Positions 15,910-24,028 of a stretch of DNA of 30,200 bases are shown here, in pieces. Position 1 is the first letter of the stretch. Each line of letters opens with the position of its first letter. The notes under the pieces are model-generated. The model was not told the origin of the DNA and ran no database searches. It saw nothing but the letters and a program-made list of their open reading frames with translations. The position numbers and the translations under genes are program-made. The DNA is from DATFKA01 sp042095835 (lineage in GTDB: Bacteria > Bacteroidota > Bacteroidia > Chitinophagales > Saprospiraceae): the NCBI GenBank assembly GCA_042095835.1, contig JBELML010000075.1, forward strand, positions 1-30,200. Reading direction: 5' to 3'.

Positions 15910-17598
15910 ATGGAAGAAGTCAATGGCCCCAAGCAGGTCCAGGTGGCGCTACAAGCGGTGGCCGATATGCATCTGGGCGATCGCAAGGCACAAAACTTAC
16001 CCACCATAGGAAATGCTCGCCAAGTTTGGTTCCTCTTTATTTTGGCGATTCTAATCCTCTGTATTGCCTGGATTAATTATATCAACCTATCGACAGCACG
16101 AGCGCTTAAAAGGGCCAAAAATATCTCGGTTAGAAAAGTTTTAGGAGCGGATCGGCGGCGCTTGATTCAACAACAATTGGCGGAGACTTTTGTCTTGACC
16201 ACGCTTAGTATCCTGCTTGCTTTAGGTAGCTGTTTATTCTTGCAGCCGATGTTCAACTATCTGGTCGATTTTCCTTTGCAGATCAGTATGCTCATCAATT
16301 GGGAATCTTTGTTGATGATCCTTTTCTTTTTAGGTTTGACTACTTTTGCTGCGGGTTTTTATATCGCTATAGTAATTACGGGCTATGATCCTGCCAAGTT
16401 ATTAAAAGGCAGCTTTGTCAGAACAAAACAAGGGGCCGGAGTGCGCAAGGTTCTCGTAACAGCTCAATTTGCTATTTCGATTGCTTTCATCGCGGGTACG
16501 GCCATTATGCTTCAACAAATCAATTACCTGCAAAACAAAGACGTAGGATTCCAGACGGAGCAAAGAATGAGTATTGTGGGGCCAGCTGATTTTTCAGCAG
16601 AGACGATCAATAATAAGAACAGCTTTCTGAACCAGATCGAACAACTACCCTTTATAAAGCAGTATTCGGCATCGGGTGGTATTCCTGGGCAAGGCTTTAA
16701 TTTTAGCTTTTCTAAAATGCATAAGGATAGAGATCGCCTGGAAGCAATGGAAAGCAGATTCTCTATGGTCTTCGTAGATGATCAGTATTTCGATATCTAT
16801 GGGATGGACCTCTTAGGGGGCAAAAATTTCACTCCAGCAATGGTCCAAAATGGTTGGTGGGATACCAAGAAGGTCGTCATCAATGAGACCACTGCCCGAG
16901 AGCTAGGCTTTGAAAATCCAGAAGAAGCTGTTCAGCAAACTGTCTATTATGGTGACAATGGCGAAGCAGTCCCTTTTGAGATATTAGGTGTCGTGAAAGA
17001 TTACAATCATCAATCTCTCCATAATGAGATGATGGCGATGGTATTCGCTCCGGGGCGCAACCATGTATGGTTTACGCTCTTATTGGAGACCGAGGAATCT
17101 AATGGTATGATCAGTAAATTGGAGCAGTTATACAAGCAGTATTTTCCAAAGAGTCCTTTCCTTTATCGATTTGTCGATGAATATTATCAGCAATTTTATG
17201 AAGAGGATAGACGTCTAAGCCAGCTCATTGGCGTAGCTACCTTTCTTGCGATTTTTATTTCTTGTTTAGGCTTGTTTGGTTTAGCAGCGCATACGGTGGA
17301 GATTCGTACCAAAGAGATAGGTATCCGCAAGGTGCTCGGGGCAAGTTTAACGAGCATTGTTCGATTGATTACGCGTGATTTTATTCCTTTGATCATCGTA
17401 GCTGTGTTGATTGCTACACCCTTGGCTTGGTGGTCGATGCAGCAGTGGTTGGCAGATTTTGCCTATCGCATTAATATTCAATGGTGGGTTTTCTTCATTG
17501 CAGGAGGGCTTGCGCTATTGATAGCAATAGTTACCATAAGTACACAAAGTATAAAAGCTGGATTATCGAATCCTGTGAAAGCACTGAAGACAGAATAA
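15910..17598 (+). CDS. C-terminal part of an FtsX/MacB-type permease (copy 2), after the in-frame TAA
   Basis: The 562 residues contain the first FtsX domain from the second helix (VWFLFILAILILCIAWIN) onward, the second extracytoplasmic domain and the final FtsX domain. They include the coupling motifs ISVRKVLGADRRRL and EIGIRKVLGASLTSI. The sequence has no further stops and looks well conserved, so if the gene is dead it died recently. The start ATG directly follows the TAA of the upstream part, so translation could restart by the same ribosomes. On its own the fragment lacks an N-terminal membrane helix. The downstream permease starts 22 bases after its stop, so the set reads as one operon. 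Confidence 0.75.
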   Translation: MEEVNGPKQVQVALQAVADMHLGDRKAQNLPTIGNARQVWFLFILAILILCIAWINYINLSTARALKRAKNISVRKVLGADRRRLIQQQLAETFVLTTLSILLALGSCLFLQPMFNYLVDFPLQISMLINWESLLMILFFLGLTTFAAGFYIAIVITGYDPAKLLKGSFVRTKQGAGVRKVLVTAQFAISIAFIAGTAIMLQQINYLQNKDVGFQTEQRMSIVGPADFSAETINNKNSFLNQIEQLPFIKQYSASGGIPGQGFNFSFSKMHKDRDRLEAMESRFSMVFVDDQYFDIYGMDLLGGKNFTPAMVQNGWWDTKKVVINETTARELGFENPEEAVQQTVYYGDNGEAVPFEILGVVKDYNHQSLHNEMMAMVFAPGRNHVWFTLLLETEESNGMISKLEQLYKQYFPKSPFLYRFVDEYYQQFYEEDRRLSQLIGVATFLAIFISCLGLFGLAAHTVEIRTKEIGIRKVLGASLTSIVRLITRDFIPLIIVAVLIATPLAWWSMQQWLADFAYRINIQWWVFFIAGGLALLIAIVTISTQSIKAGLSNPVKALKTE

Positions 17599-17620
17599 AT
17601 ATAAATACATCCACCCGACT

Positions 17621-20011
17621 ATGTTTTTGAATAATTTAAAAATTGCGGTAAGAGGTTTTACCAAAAATCGTTTGTTTTCTTTCGTGAATTTTTCGGGCTT
17701 GTCCATCGGGATGGCAACGGCAATCTTGATTTTTATTTGGGTACAAAATGAGTGGACCTTTGATAGTTATCACAAAGATGCGAAGGATATTTACCGAATA
17801 ATCTGCCACTGGAATGGAACAGGCGAAACCATTAATATCAATGCCATTCCATTGAAGCTGCAAGAGCGGGCAAGTGCTGAAATCCCAGAAATAGAGGAGT
17901 TCTATGTAGTCAAACCTGCTTTCAACCGACCAATGGTGACCACGCCAACTGGAGATTCTTTTGAAGAAAGAGAATTGGCTTACATCAACGAGCAGTGGTT
18001 TGATGGGTTCGAATACAGGATCCTAAATGGAAGTCCTGCTGATTTTTATGCACATAGAAACAGCTTAGCCATCACCAAAGATCATGCTCAAAAGTTTTTT
18101 GGAGAGGTAGATCCAATTGGCCAATCCTTAGAAATCTACGGCGTACCTCGCACAGTTCGCCTTTTGCTTGATAATAATCCCACGAATTCTAGTTTCCAAT
18201 TTAAGCTTTTCCTGCCCATGGCAGCAAGTTGGAACAACCAGGAAGAATACGAAACAGATTTGAGCAATGGGAACTACAACTACTTCGCCTTTTTTAAAGG
18301 AGCAGATAATCTAGATCAAACCAAGGTGAGCAATCAGCTGAGCGCGATTCTGAACGATATGGAATCTAGTGAAAAAAATAGCACCTCCCTGATTCCATTG
18401 CTTAGTATGCGTTTGGATGAGACCGTATTCAGTGATTATTTTAAACACCAGAGTCGATCCTCTGTCTATATTTTTGCGATTATCGGCTTTATCATACTGC
18501 TCACGGCGGGCCTCAATTATATCAATCTTTCTACTGCTTTGATCAGCAAACGTGTTAAAGAAATTGGTGTAAAAAAAGTAGTTGGCGCTAGTTTCCAATC
18601 CTTGTTTTATCAGATGTTGACGGAGACGGTCCTATTGAGTACAATGGCTTTTGTGGCGGCTCTAGGTCTTGTACAATTGATGTTGCCCAGTTTGAGGATG
18701 TTTGTAGATATTCCACTGGCCTTAGATTTTACAAAACCGACTATTTGGTTGGTGCTGATTGGTGTCATGGTTTTGAGCATAGCGATTGCAGGAGTTTATC
18801 CGGCCTTAATGACGGCCAACTTCAAGCCCATTCAATTGATTAGAGGAAATGAAAAAGCCCAGAAAGGCGTCACCTTGAGAAAAGTCTTGGTGGTCACACA
18901 GTTCACTTCGGTCATCATCGTTTTGATTAGCACCTTTGTAATCTACCAGCAGTTGCAGTATATCCAGTATAAAGATGTCGGTTATGATCGCTCGCAGGTG
19001 ATGCTGATCCGACCCAATTTATTCAGGGTAGGAGATGGGCGACAAAATTTTGAGAACTACATCGTCTTCAAAGAAGAGTTGAGCAAGCTCCCGCAGTTTG
19101 AGTCTGTGGCTATGACCGATAATCCTATTTCAAACATCAATAATAGGAATAGTGGGGGCTTCCAATGGGAAGGCCAAGCTGCTGATCAATCTGTAAACGT
19201 TGCCCAGTTTCGAGCGAATGAAGACCTGCAAGAACTCTTTGGATTGGAGATGATCGAAGGGAGGTGGTTTAACCCTGAACTACAAACGGATCGCAATAAT
19301 GTCATCCTGAATGAAACCGCTATTAGGCAATTTGGAATTAAAGAACCTGCTATCGGCACCAAAACAACTTTTCAGCAACGAGAGGGGACGATCATCGGTG
19401 TGGTAAAAGATTTCAATTTTTCCAGTCTGCGAGAAAAGATTGAGCCTTTAGTGATTTGGCATAATGATAATCGAGGAACTAATATCCTGGCACGAGTGGA
19501 AGGAGAAAATATCAAGGAGGCGATCCAATTGGCAGAATCTAAGTTTGAGGAGATATTGCCAGGACTGCAATTCGAATATCAATTCATTGATGAAGCCTTC
19601 CAAAAGATGCATACAGCCGATATCAAGATGAGTCAATTATTCCGAGTGTTTACAGGGATTTTGGTTTTTATCTCCTGTTTGGGATTACTAGGTTTGGCAG
19701 TATTCGCTGCCGATCGACGGGTGAAAGAAATCGGAGTGCGGAAAATATTGGGCGCTTCAATCGGGCATATCGTAGGTCTGTTATCTAAAGATTTTCTACA
19801 ATTAGTCCTCATTGCTTTTGTCATAGCAGTGCCTATCGGTTGGTATTTTATGAAGGGATGGTTGAGCAACTTTGCCTATGCTAGCCCCTTAAACTGGTGG
19901 ATCTTTGCCTTGGCTGGACTACTGGCTATCACAGTCGCTTTTCTCACAGTCAGTACTCAGAGTATCAAAGCTGCAGTAGTAAATCCGGTACAGTCTTTGC
20001 GAAATGAGTGA
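17621..20011 (+). CDS. FtsX/MacB-type ABC transporter permease (copy 3, intact)
   Basis: The 796-residue protein has the same two-part layout as copy 1. The first helix is at about 20-42, followed by a MacB-like extracytoplasmic domain and a first FtsX domain with VKEIGVKKVVGASFQSL. A second extracytoplasmic domain and a final FtsX domain with VKEIGVRKILGASIGHI complete it. The three copies are clearly homologous but diverged, so the tandem array is old and not a recent duplication. The gene ends about 90 bases before copy B of the dispersed repeat. The ATPase partner and substrate are unknown. Confidence 0.9.
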   Translation: MFLNNLKIAVRGFTKNRLFSFVNFSGLSIGMATAILIFIWVQNEWTFDSYHKDAKDIYRIICHWNGTGETININAIPLKLQERASAEIPEIEEFYVVKPAFNRPMVTTPTGDSFEERELAYINEQWFDGFEYRILNGSPADFYAHRNSLAITKDHAQKFFGEVDPIGQSLEIYGVPRTVRLLLDNNPTNSSFQFKLFLPMAASWNNQEEYETDLSNGNYNYFAFFKGADNLDQTKVSNQLSAILNDMESSEKNSTSLIPLLSMRLDETVFSDYFKHQSRSSVYIFAIIGFIILLTAGLNYINLSTALISKRVKEIGVKKVVGASFQSLFYQMLTETVLLSTMAFVAALGLVQLMLPSLRMFVDIPLALDFTKPTIWLVLIGVMVLSIAIAGVYPALMTANFKPIQLIRGNEKAQKGVTLRKVLVVTQFTSVIIVLISTFVIYQQLQYIQYKDVGYDRSQVMLIRPNLFRVGDGRQNFENYIVFKEELSKLPQFESVAMTDNPISNINNRNSGGFQWEGQAADQSVNVAQFRANEDLQELFGLEMIEGRWFNPELQTDRNNVILNETAIRQFGIKEPAIGTKTTFQQREGTIIGVVKDFNFSSLREKIEPLVIWHNDNRGTNILARVEGENIKEAIQLAESKFEEILPGLQFEYQFIDEAFQKMHTADIKMSQLFRVFTGILVFISCLGLLGLAVFAADRRVKEIGVRKILGASIGHIVGLLSKDFLQLVLIAFVIAVPIGWYFMKGWLSNFAYASPLNWWIFALAGLLAITVAFLTVSTQSIKAAVVNPVQSLRNE

Positions 20012-20056
20012 AAGGGGAATGTCCTAATGATTCAATGGGGGAATGTGTTACCGAGA

Positions 20057-20084
20057 CATAGCACATAATACATAGCACATAGCA
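20057..20084 (-). repeat. Four tandem heptamers beside copy B of the dispersed repeat
   Basis: On the minus strand the units are TGCTATG, TGCTATG, TATTATG and TGCTATG without gaps. They lie about 20 bases outside copy B, at the end opposite to where the similar array sits next to copy A. Confidence 0.75.
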
Positions 20085-20103
20085 AAAAAAGGTACATCTA
20101 GAT

Positions 20104-20322
20104 TGAACCATATAAGGGATTATAAGGGCATTTAAGGGTTTTTGAACCACATAGGGCAGATAGGAAACATAGAAATCCTGAACCACATGATACATAGCAC
20201 ATAGCACCTGACACTTGACACCTGGCACCTAGCACATCATCCCGACATCCGCTTCGCTACGCCGGGATTAATTCGACCAGATTGTATTGCTACGCACTAC
20301 AAAGGTCTCATTAACATAACAC
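20104..20322 (-). repeat. Dispersed repeat, copy B (inverted partner of 3386-3611)
   Basis: These 219 bp, read on the minus strand, match copy A with a few substitutions and one 7-base gap. The palindrome lies at 20240-20267 and the heptamer run at 20187-20235. No gene follows the tail end: the frame opened by its ATG reads only briefly before a stop. The surrounding gap, 20012-20414, contains nothing else apart from the flanking heptamers and the dps promoter. Confidence 0.9.
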
Positions 20323-20370
20323 TTATCTAGACTATTTCTAAATTTTTTTCAGAGCTAACAATTAATGGAA

Positions 20371-20401
20371 TTTGCTGTTACATTATGGTCTGTTAAAATT
20401 T
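20371..20401 (+). promoter_or_regulatory. Candidate promoter of dps
   Basis: TTTG (20371-20374) and TAAAATTT (20394-20401) are 19 bases apart. The -7 box matches TAnnTTTG at six of eight positions, counting the two free ones. The dps start codon is 14 bases further on. Confidence 0.45.
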
Positions 20402-20414
20402 AGATATCAAAAAT

Positions 20415-20918
20415 ATGGATACTACACAACTTACTAAAGGCGAAAGCCGCGTGAATATTGGAATAGCAGAAAGCAACCGAGCGAAGGTTGTAGAAATATT
20501 AACCCTCGTCCTAGCCGATGAGAATATCTTGTACATTAAACTGCGGAACTACCACTGGAATATTGAGGGTATGTTTTTTGCGCCATTGCATGCCTTGTTT
20601 GAGGAGCAGTATGATAAATTGGCCGACTATATTGATGAGATTGCGGAGCGTATCCGCAGTCTAGGATTCTACTCTATTGGATCAATGGAAGAGTTTAAGA
20701 AAGTAGGTCGCTTATCAGAAACGGATCACCTTGGTGGCGATGCCAAAATGATGTTGCAAAACCTCTTGGCGGATAATGAGATGATCATCAAGACGCTTCG
20801 TAATAATATTGATGAGGTACAAGACCAACTACGCGATGCAGGCACGGCAGATTTTCTTACGGGCTTGATGCAGGCACACGAGAAAATGGCTTGGATGCTA
20901 CGCTCTCACTTGGCCTAA
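20415..20918 (+). CDS. dps: Dps-family ferritin-like DNA-protection protein
   Basis: Dps proteins form 12-subunit shells that oxidise and store iron using hydrogen peroxide, protecting DNA during starvation and oxidative stress. The 167-residue product carries the inter-subunit ferroxidase ligands at family spacing: His47 (in RNYHWNIEG), His59, Asp74 and Glu78 (in DYIDEIAERI). The N-terminal tail is short, with few basic residues, so DNA binding is uncertain. A promoter-like sequence precedes it and a strong hairpin terminator at 20941-20988 follows, so it is transcribed alone. Confidence 0.93.
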   Translation: MDTTQLTKGESRVNIGIAESNRAKVVEILTLVLADENILYIKLRNYHWNIEGMFFAPLHALFEEQYDKLADYIDEIAERIRSLGFYSIGSMEEFKKVGRLSETDHLGGDAKMMLQNLLADNEMIIKTLRNNIDEVQDQLRDAGTADFLTGLMQAHEKMAWMLRSHLA

Positions 20919-20940
20919 GAAATCGCTTTTATTCAAGCGC

Positions 20941-20988
20941 AAAAAAGAATGGTTCAAAGATATTTTTATCTTTGAACTATTCTTTTTT
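20941..20988. terminator. Strong bidirectional-type terminator after dps
   Basis: An A-run and GAAT (20941-20950), then GTTCAAAGATA, pair with TATCTTTGAAC and ATTCTTTTTT across a short loop with one internal mismatch. The U-tract (20983-20988) is part of the 3' arm. The arm symmetry lets it work on either strand. It lies between dps and ftsX and should isolate them. Confidence 0.85.
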
Positions 20989-21004
20989 AAACTACTCTAC
21001 AACG

Positions 21005-21877
21005 ATTAGCACACAAGCATCCATATCTAAAACAAGACCCAATTACTTATACTCCATTCTGAGTGTAGCACTAGTCCTATTCTTACTTGGTTTTTTTGCA
21101 CTGCTGCTACTCCACGCTCAGGAACTTATTCGATTATATAAAGAACAGGTGAATATCATTATTGAGCTGGAAGAAGGCGTGGAACAAGCTCAGATAGACC
21201 AATTGGTAGATACGCTAGGACAAATGGCGCCTATTTTACAAGAATCTGTGACCCATTTGAGTAAGGATATGGCAGCCGAATTGATGAATGACGATTTTGG
21301 CGAGGATTTTCAGCAATTGGGCCTCCCCAATCCATTTACAGATATGGTGACCTTCAATGTAGCAGCTGAGTATCTGCAACCAGATAGCCTGGTTGCCTTG
21401 CAGTATGATATCAGCCAAATGCCCGCAGTACAGTCGGTCTACTACCAAGACAATTTCCTGGAAGAAGTGAGCAAGAATATGAATACGCTCGGCTATATAG
21501 CTATAGGATTGAGCATCTTCTTCTTTGTGGTGGCGGTGACTTTGATCCATAATACGATTCGCTTGGCCTTGTATGCCAACCGTTTTCTGATCAAAAATAT
21601 GCAGCTGGTAGGAGCTTCCTGGTTTTTTATCAGCCGCCCCTATTTACTACGCGCCCTGGGGCATGGCTTTATCGCTAGTGTATTGGCGATTTCTGCTCTA
21701 AGTGGGATTCTCTTATGGGTGAGAAAAGATATTCCGCAATTGCTATTGATTGAAAATACGATGTTATTTGTCTACCTGCTCCTCTTACTTATACCATTGG
21801 GGATGCTGCTGTATGGCCTAAGTACTTACCGTGTAGTCAATAAGTATTTGACAATGCGCGTAGATGATATGTACTAA
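21005..21877 (+). CDS. ftsX: Cell-division protein FtsX (start codon unusual)
   Basis: FtsX is the membrane partner of the ATPase FtsE at the division site and controls peptidoglycan hydrolases. The protein has one N-terminal helix (SVALVLFLLGFFALLLL), an extracytoplasmic loop of about 130 residues with LEEGVEQAQIDQLVDTLG, then three more helices, the usual four-helix FtsX plan. The frame is open back into dps, but no ATG, GTG or other common start follows the dps terminator. ATT at 21005 gives 290 residues with an N-terminus STQASISKTRPNYLYSILS, which fits the family length and start position. The alternatives are TTG at 20972, inside the terminator hairpin, or ATG at 20891 inside dps. The gene begins the conserved cluster with DUF3098, uppP and truB. 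Confidence 0.8.
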   Translation: MSTQASISKTRPNYLYSILSVALVLFLLGFFALLLLHAQELIRLYKEQVNIIIELEEGVEQAQIDQLVDTLGQMAPILQESVTHLSKDMAAELMNDDFGEDFQQLGLPNPFTDMVTFNVAAEYLQPDSLVALQYDISQMPAVQSVYYQDNFLEEVSKNMNTLGYIAIGLSIFFFVVAVTLIHNTIRLALYANRFLIKNMQLVGASWFFISRPYLLRALGHGFIASVLAISALSGILLWVRKDIPQLLLIENTMLFVYLLLLLIPLGMLLYGLSTYRVVNKYLTMRVDDMY

Positions 21878-21992
21878 TAAGTATGTGGGTATTATTAAGT
21901 CCTAAAAGGAGGAACTTAGTTTTGTACATGTACTTTTTACTAATAGAATCTTAATTAATCCTTCTGTTAGGCTCATTATTTCAGAATTTATC

Positions 21993-22000
21993 TAAATTTG
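21993..22000 (+). promoter_or_regulatory. Candidate -7 element upstream of the DUF3098 gene
   Basis: TAAATTTG is an exact TAnnTTTG box 24 bases before the chosen ATG. No good TTTG lies at the right distance upstream. It suggests that DUF3098-uppP-truB can be transcribed apart from ftsX. Confidence 0.35.
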
Positions 22001-22024
22001 TTGGCTGAAAATAAAATCGCTCCA

Positions 22025-22426
22025 ATGAGTAATCAGAAACCGCCGAAAAAGAAAGTTGTCGTTACCAAAAAGCCGAAGACTAGTACTTCGAATAAGGTCG
22101 AGGTAGGAACGGGGAGTAAAAAGACCAAAACGAAAGTAAAGGCTACTACTTCTAAGGCTACGGTTCGTAAAAGAAAAACGACTAAATCTAAATCTAATCC
22201 AGATCATGCTGTGATGATCTTTAGTAAAGAGCAGCTATATCTAATGCTAGCAGGCTTCTTAGTTGTCGTTCTTGGACTCTTTATGATGTCTGGAGGTGCT
22301 ATGGATAATCCCAACGAGTGGGATGCTAACAAAATTTATAGCTTCCGTAGACTTACGCTTGCTCCCTTCTTGATCCTGCTTGGAATGAGTATAGAGGTGT
22401 ATGCACTATTTAGAAAATCTAAATAG
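22025..22426 (+). CDS. DUF3098 family two-helix membrane protein
   Basis: The 133-residue protein has a long lysine- and threonine-rich cytoplasmic N-terminus (about 1-60), then two membrane helices (YLMLAGFLVVVLGLFMMSGG and LAPFLILLGMSIEVYALF) joined by the conserved segment NEWDANKIYSFRRLTLAP. This is typical of DUF3098, a Bacteroidota family almost always found between ftsX and uppP. Its job is unknown; the position suggests envelope or division work. A TTG nine codons earlier is possible, but it overlaps the -7 box, so the ATG is preferred. Confidence 0.85.
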   Translation: MSNQKPPKKKVVVTKKPKTSTSNKVEVGTGSKKTKTKVKATTSKATVRKRKTTKSKSNPDHAVMIFSKEQLYLMLAGFLVVVLGLFMMSGGAMDNPNEWDANKIYSFRRLTLAPFLILLGMSIEVYALFRKSK

Positions 22427-22453
22427 CGGACCTAGCAAAGTTTAATCTTTTTC

Positions 22454-23251
22454 ATGGAAGATATCATACGTTCCATAGTCCTTGGCATTATCCAAGGACT
22501 TACCGAATTCCTACCAGTCAGTAGTAGTGGACACCTAGAGCTTGCAAAATATTTCCTAGGCGACGATAGTATGGCTGAGGAGAGCCTCTTGATGACCGTA
22601 ACGCTGCATGCGGCTACTGCCCTGAGTACCATTGTTGTTTTTCGAAAAGATATTCTAGGAATTCTACAAGGATTATTTCGCTTTCAATGGAATGAAGAGA
22701 CCCAATTTGCGGCCAAGATCATTGTGTCAATGATTCCTGCTGTTTTGGTTGGTGTACTCTTGGAAGATCAGATTGAAAGCCTATTCAATAGAAATATTCT
22801 ATTGGTGGCGCTGATGCTGATCGTCACTGGTTTGCTCCTCTTCTTGGCTGATCGCGCTAAAAGGACAGCAAAAAAGGTTGGTTTTCCAAGTGCCTTTTGG
22901 GTTGGGATTGCTCAAGCCATTGCCATATTGCCGGGTATTTCCAGATCGGGCGCTACTATTTCTTCGGCCGTATTGTTGGGAATTGATCGCGAGAAAGCGG
23001 CTCGATTTTCTTTTTTAATGGTGGTCCCATTGATCTTTGGTAAGATGCTCAAGGATATTGCTGAGGGTGACTTGAGTGCTAGCAGTGTAGATTTGGCACC
23101 ACTGGGTATAGGTTTTGTGGCCGCTTTCCTTACGGGCTTACTGGCTTGTGTCTGGATGATAAAGCTGGTAAAAAATAGTAAGTTATCTTATTTTTCGATA
23201 TATTGTTTTAGTGTAGCTGTTTTGGTCCTATTGTACTACTTCCTAGGCTAG
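22454..23251 (+). CDS. uppP: Undecaprenyl-diphosphate phosphatase
   Basis: UppP (BacA) removes a phosphate from undecaprenyl pyrophosphate so that the lipid carrier can be reused for peptidoglycan and other envelope polymers; overproduction gives bacitracin resistance. The 265-residue membrane protein has both signature motifs, QGLTEFLPVSSSGH (14-27) and PGISRSGATIS (160-170), whose Glu, Ser, His and Arg residues form the active site. It has about eight membrane segments. It lies 27 bases after the DUF3098 gene and 29 bases before truB, consistent with one operon. Confidence 0.95.
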   Translation: MEDIIRSIVLGIIQGLTEFLPVSSSGHLELAKYFLGDDSMAEESLLMTVTLHAATALSTIVVFRKDILGILQGLFRFQWNEETQFAAKIIVSMIPAVLVGVLLEDQIESLFNRNILLVALMLIVTGLLLFLADRAKRTAKKVGFPSAFWVGIAQAIAILPGISRSGATISSAVLLGIDREKAARFSFLMVVPLIFGKMLKDIAEGDLSASSVDLAPLGIGFVAAFLTGLLACVWMIKLVKNSKLSYFSIYCFSVAVLVLLYYFLG

Positions 23252-23280
23252 AGCAGAATTGTTGGTTAAATTTTTACCAA

Positions 23281-24015
23281 ATGAAGGTAGATGATGATAA
23301 CCCTCTCCCGGGTTATGACTTTAGAGCAGGAGAAATGTTGTTGGTTGATAAACCAAAAGAGTGGACATCATTTGATGTTGTAAATAAAATAAGACATAAA
23401 ATCAAAAGGCGCTTAGGCGTTAAAAAAATTAAAGTGGGCCATGCTGGTACCCTAGATCCTATGGCTACTGGCTTGTTGATCATTTGTACAGGTAAGGCTA
23501 CAAAAACGATTGATCAATACCAGGCTCAGCGCAAAGAATATACAGGTACCTTGTTCTTAGGAGCTACTACGCCTAGTTTCGATGCAGAAACGCCGATCGA
23601 CGCCCATTTTCCTGTCGATCATATTACAGAGGAAGCGATATATGCGGCAACGCAACAATTCACAGGAGAGCTTGCTCAGATTCCACCTGTTTTTTCAGCG
23701 ATCAAAGTAGATGGACAGCCTTTGTATAAGAAAGCTCGTAAAGGCATCGAGGTGAAAGTCGAACCTCGAAAAGTACATGTCTATGCCTTTGAAATTACCA
23801 AAATAGAACTACCAGAAGTACAGTTTCGGGTCGTTTGTAGCAAGGGGACTTACATCAGGTCGCTAGCACACGATTTCGGGAAAGCACTTGAATCGGGAGC
23901 TTATTTAACAGCCCTGCGACGAACCAAAATTGGGGAGTATAGTGTAGAAAATGCTTGGACCGTAGAATCATTAGTACGTCAAATCAAGGAAGGCCAGGTT
24001 GTCATGGCAGAATAA
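23281..24015 (+). CDS. truB: tRNA pseudouridine(55) synthase
   Basis: TruB converts uridine 55 in the T-loop of tRNAs to pseudouridine. The 244-residue product contains the catalytic Asp59 in HAGTLDPMATGLL, the KPKEWTSFDVV motif near residue 24, and the RNA-binding segments PPVFSAIKVDGQPLYKKAR and CSKGTYIRSLAHDFG. It is shorter than E. coli TruB (about 310 residues) because it lacks the C-terminal PUA-like domain, as is usual in this phylum. The gpsA start lies 13 bases after its stop. Confidence 0.95.
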   Translation: MKVDDDNPLPGYDFRAGEMLLVDKPKEWTSFDVVNKIRHKIKRRLGVKKIKVGHAGTLDPMATGLLIICTGKATKTIDQYQAQRKEYTGTLFLGATTPSFDAETPIDAHFPVDHITEEAIYAATQQFTGELAQIPPVFSAIKVDGQPLYKKARKGIEVKVEPRKVHVYAFEITKIELPEVQFRVVCSKGTYIRSLAHDFGKALESGAYLTALRRTKIGEYSVENAWTVESLVRQIKEGQVVMAE

Positions 24016-24028
24016 ATCCTTATCCTTT

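Noticed and set aside
19965..20228. An 87-codon minus-strand frame through the end of the third permease and copy B of the repeat
   Set aside because: It is a translation of the dispersed repeat; it matches the false N-terminal extension of the frame at 3460 only because the DNA is repeated.
3386..20322. The block between the inverted repeats as a composite transposon or genomic island
   Set aside because: The enclosed genes are ordinary core metabolism and respiration genes with base composition like their surroundings, and no transposase, integrase or attachment site is present.
21924..21933. Perfect palindrome GTACATGTAC between ftsX and the DUF3098 gene
   Set aside because: Ten bases is too short to separate from chance without other copies or known binding data.
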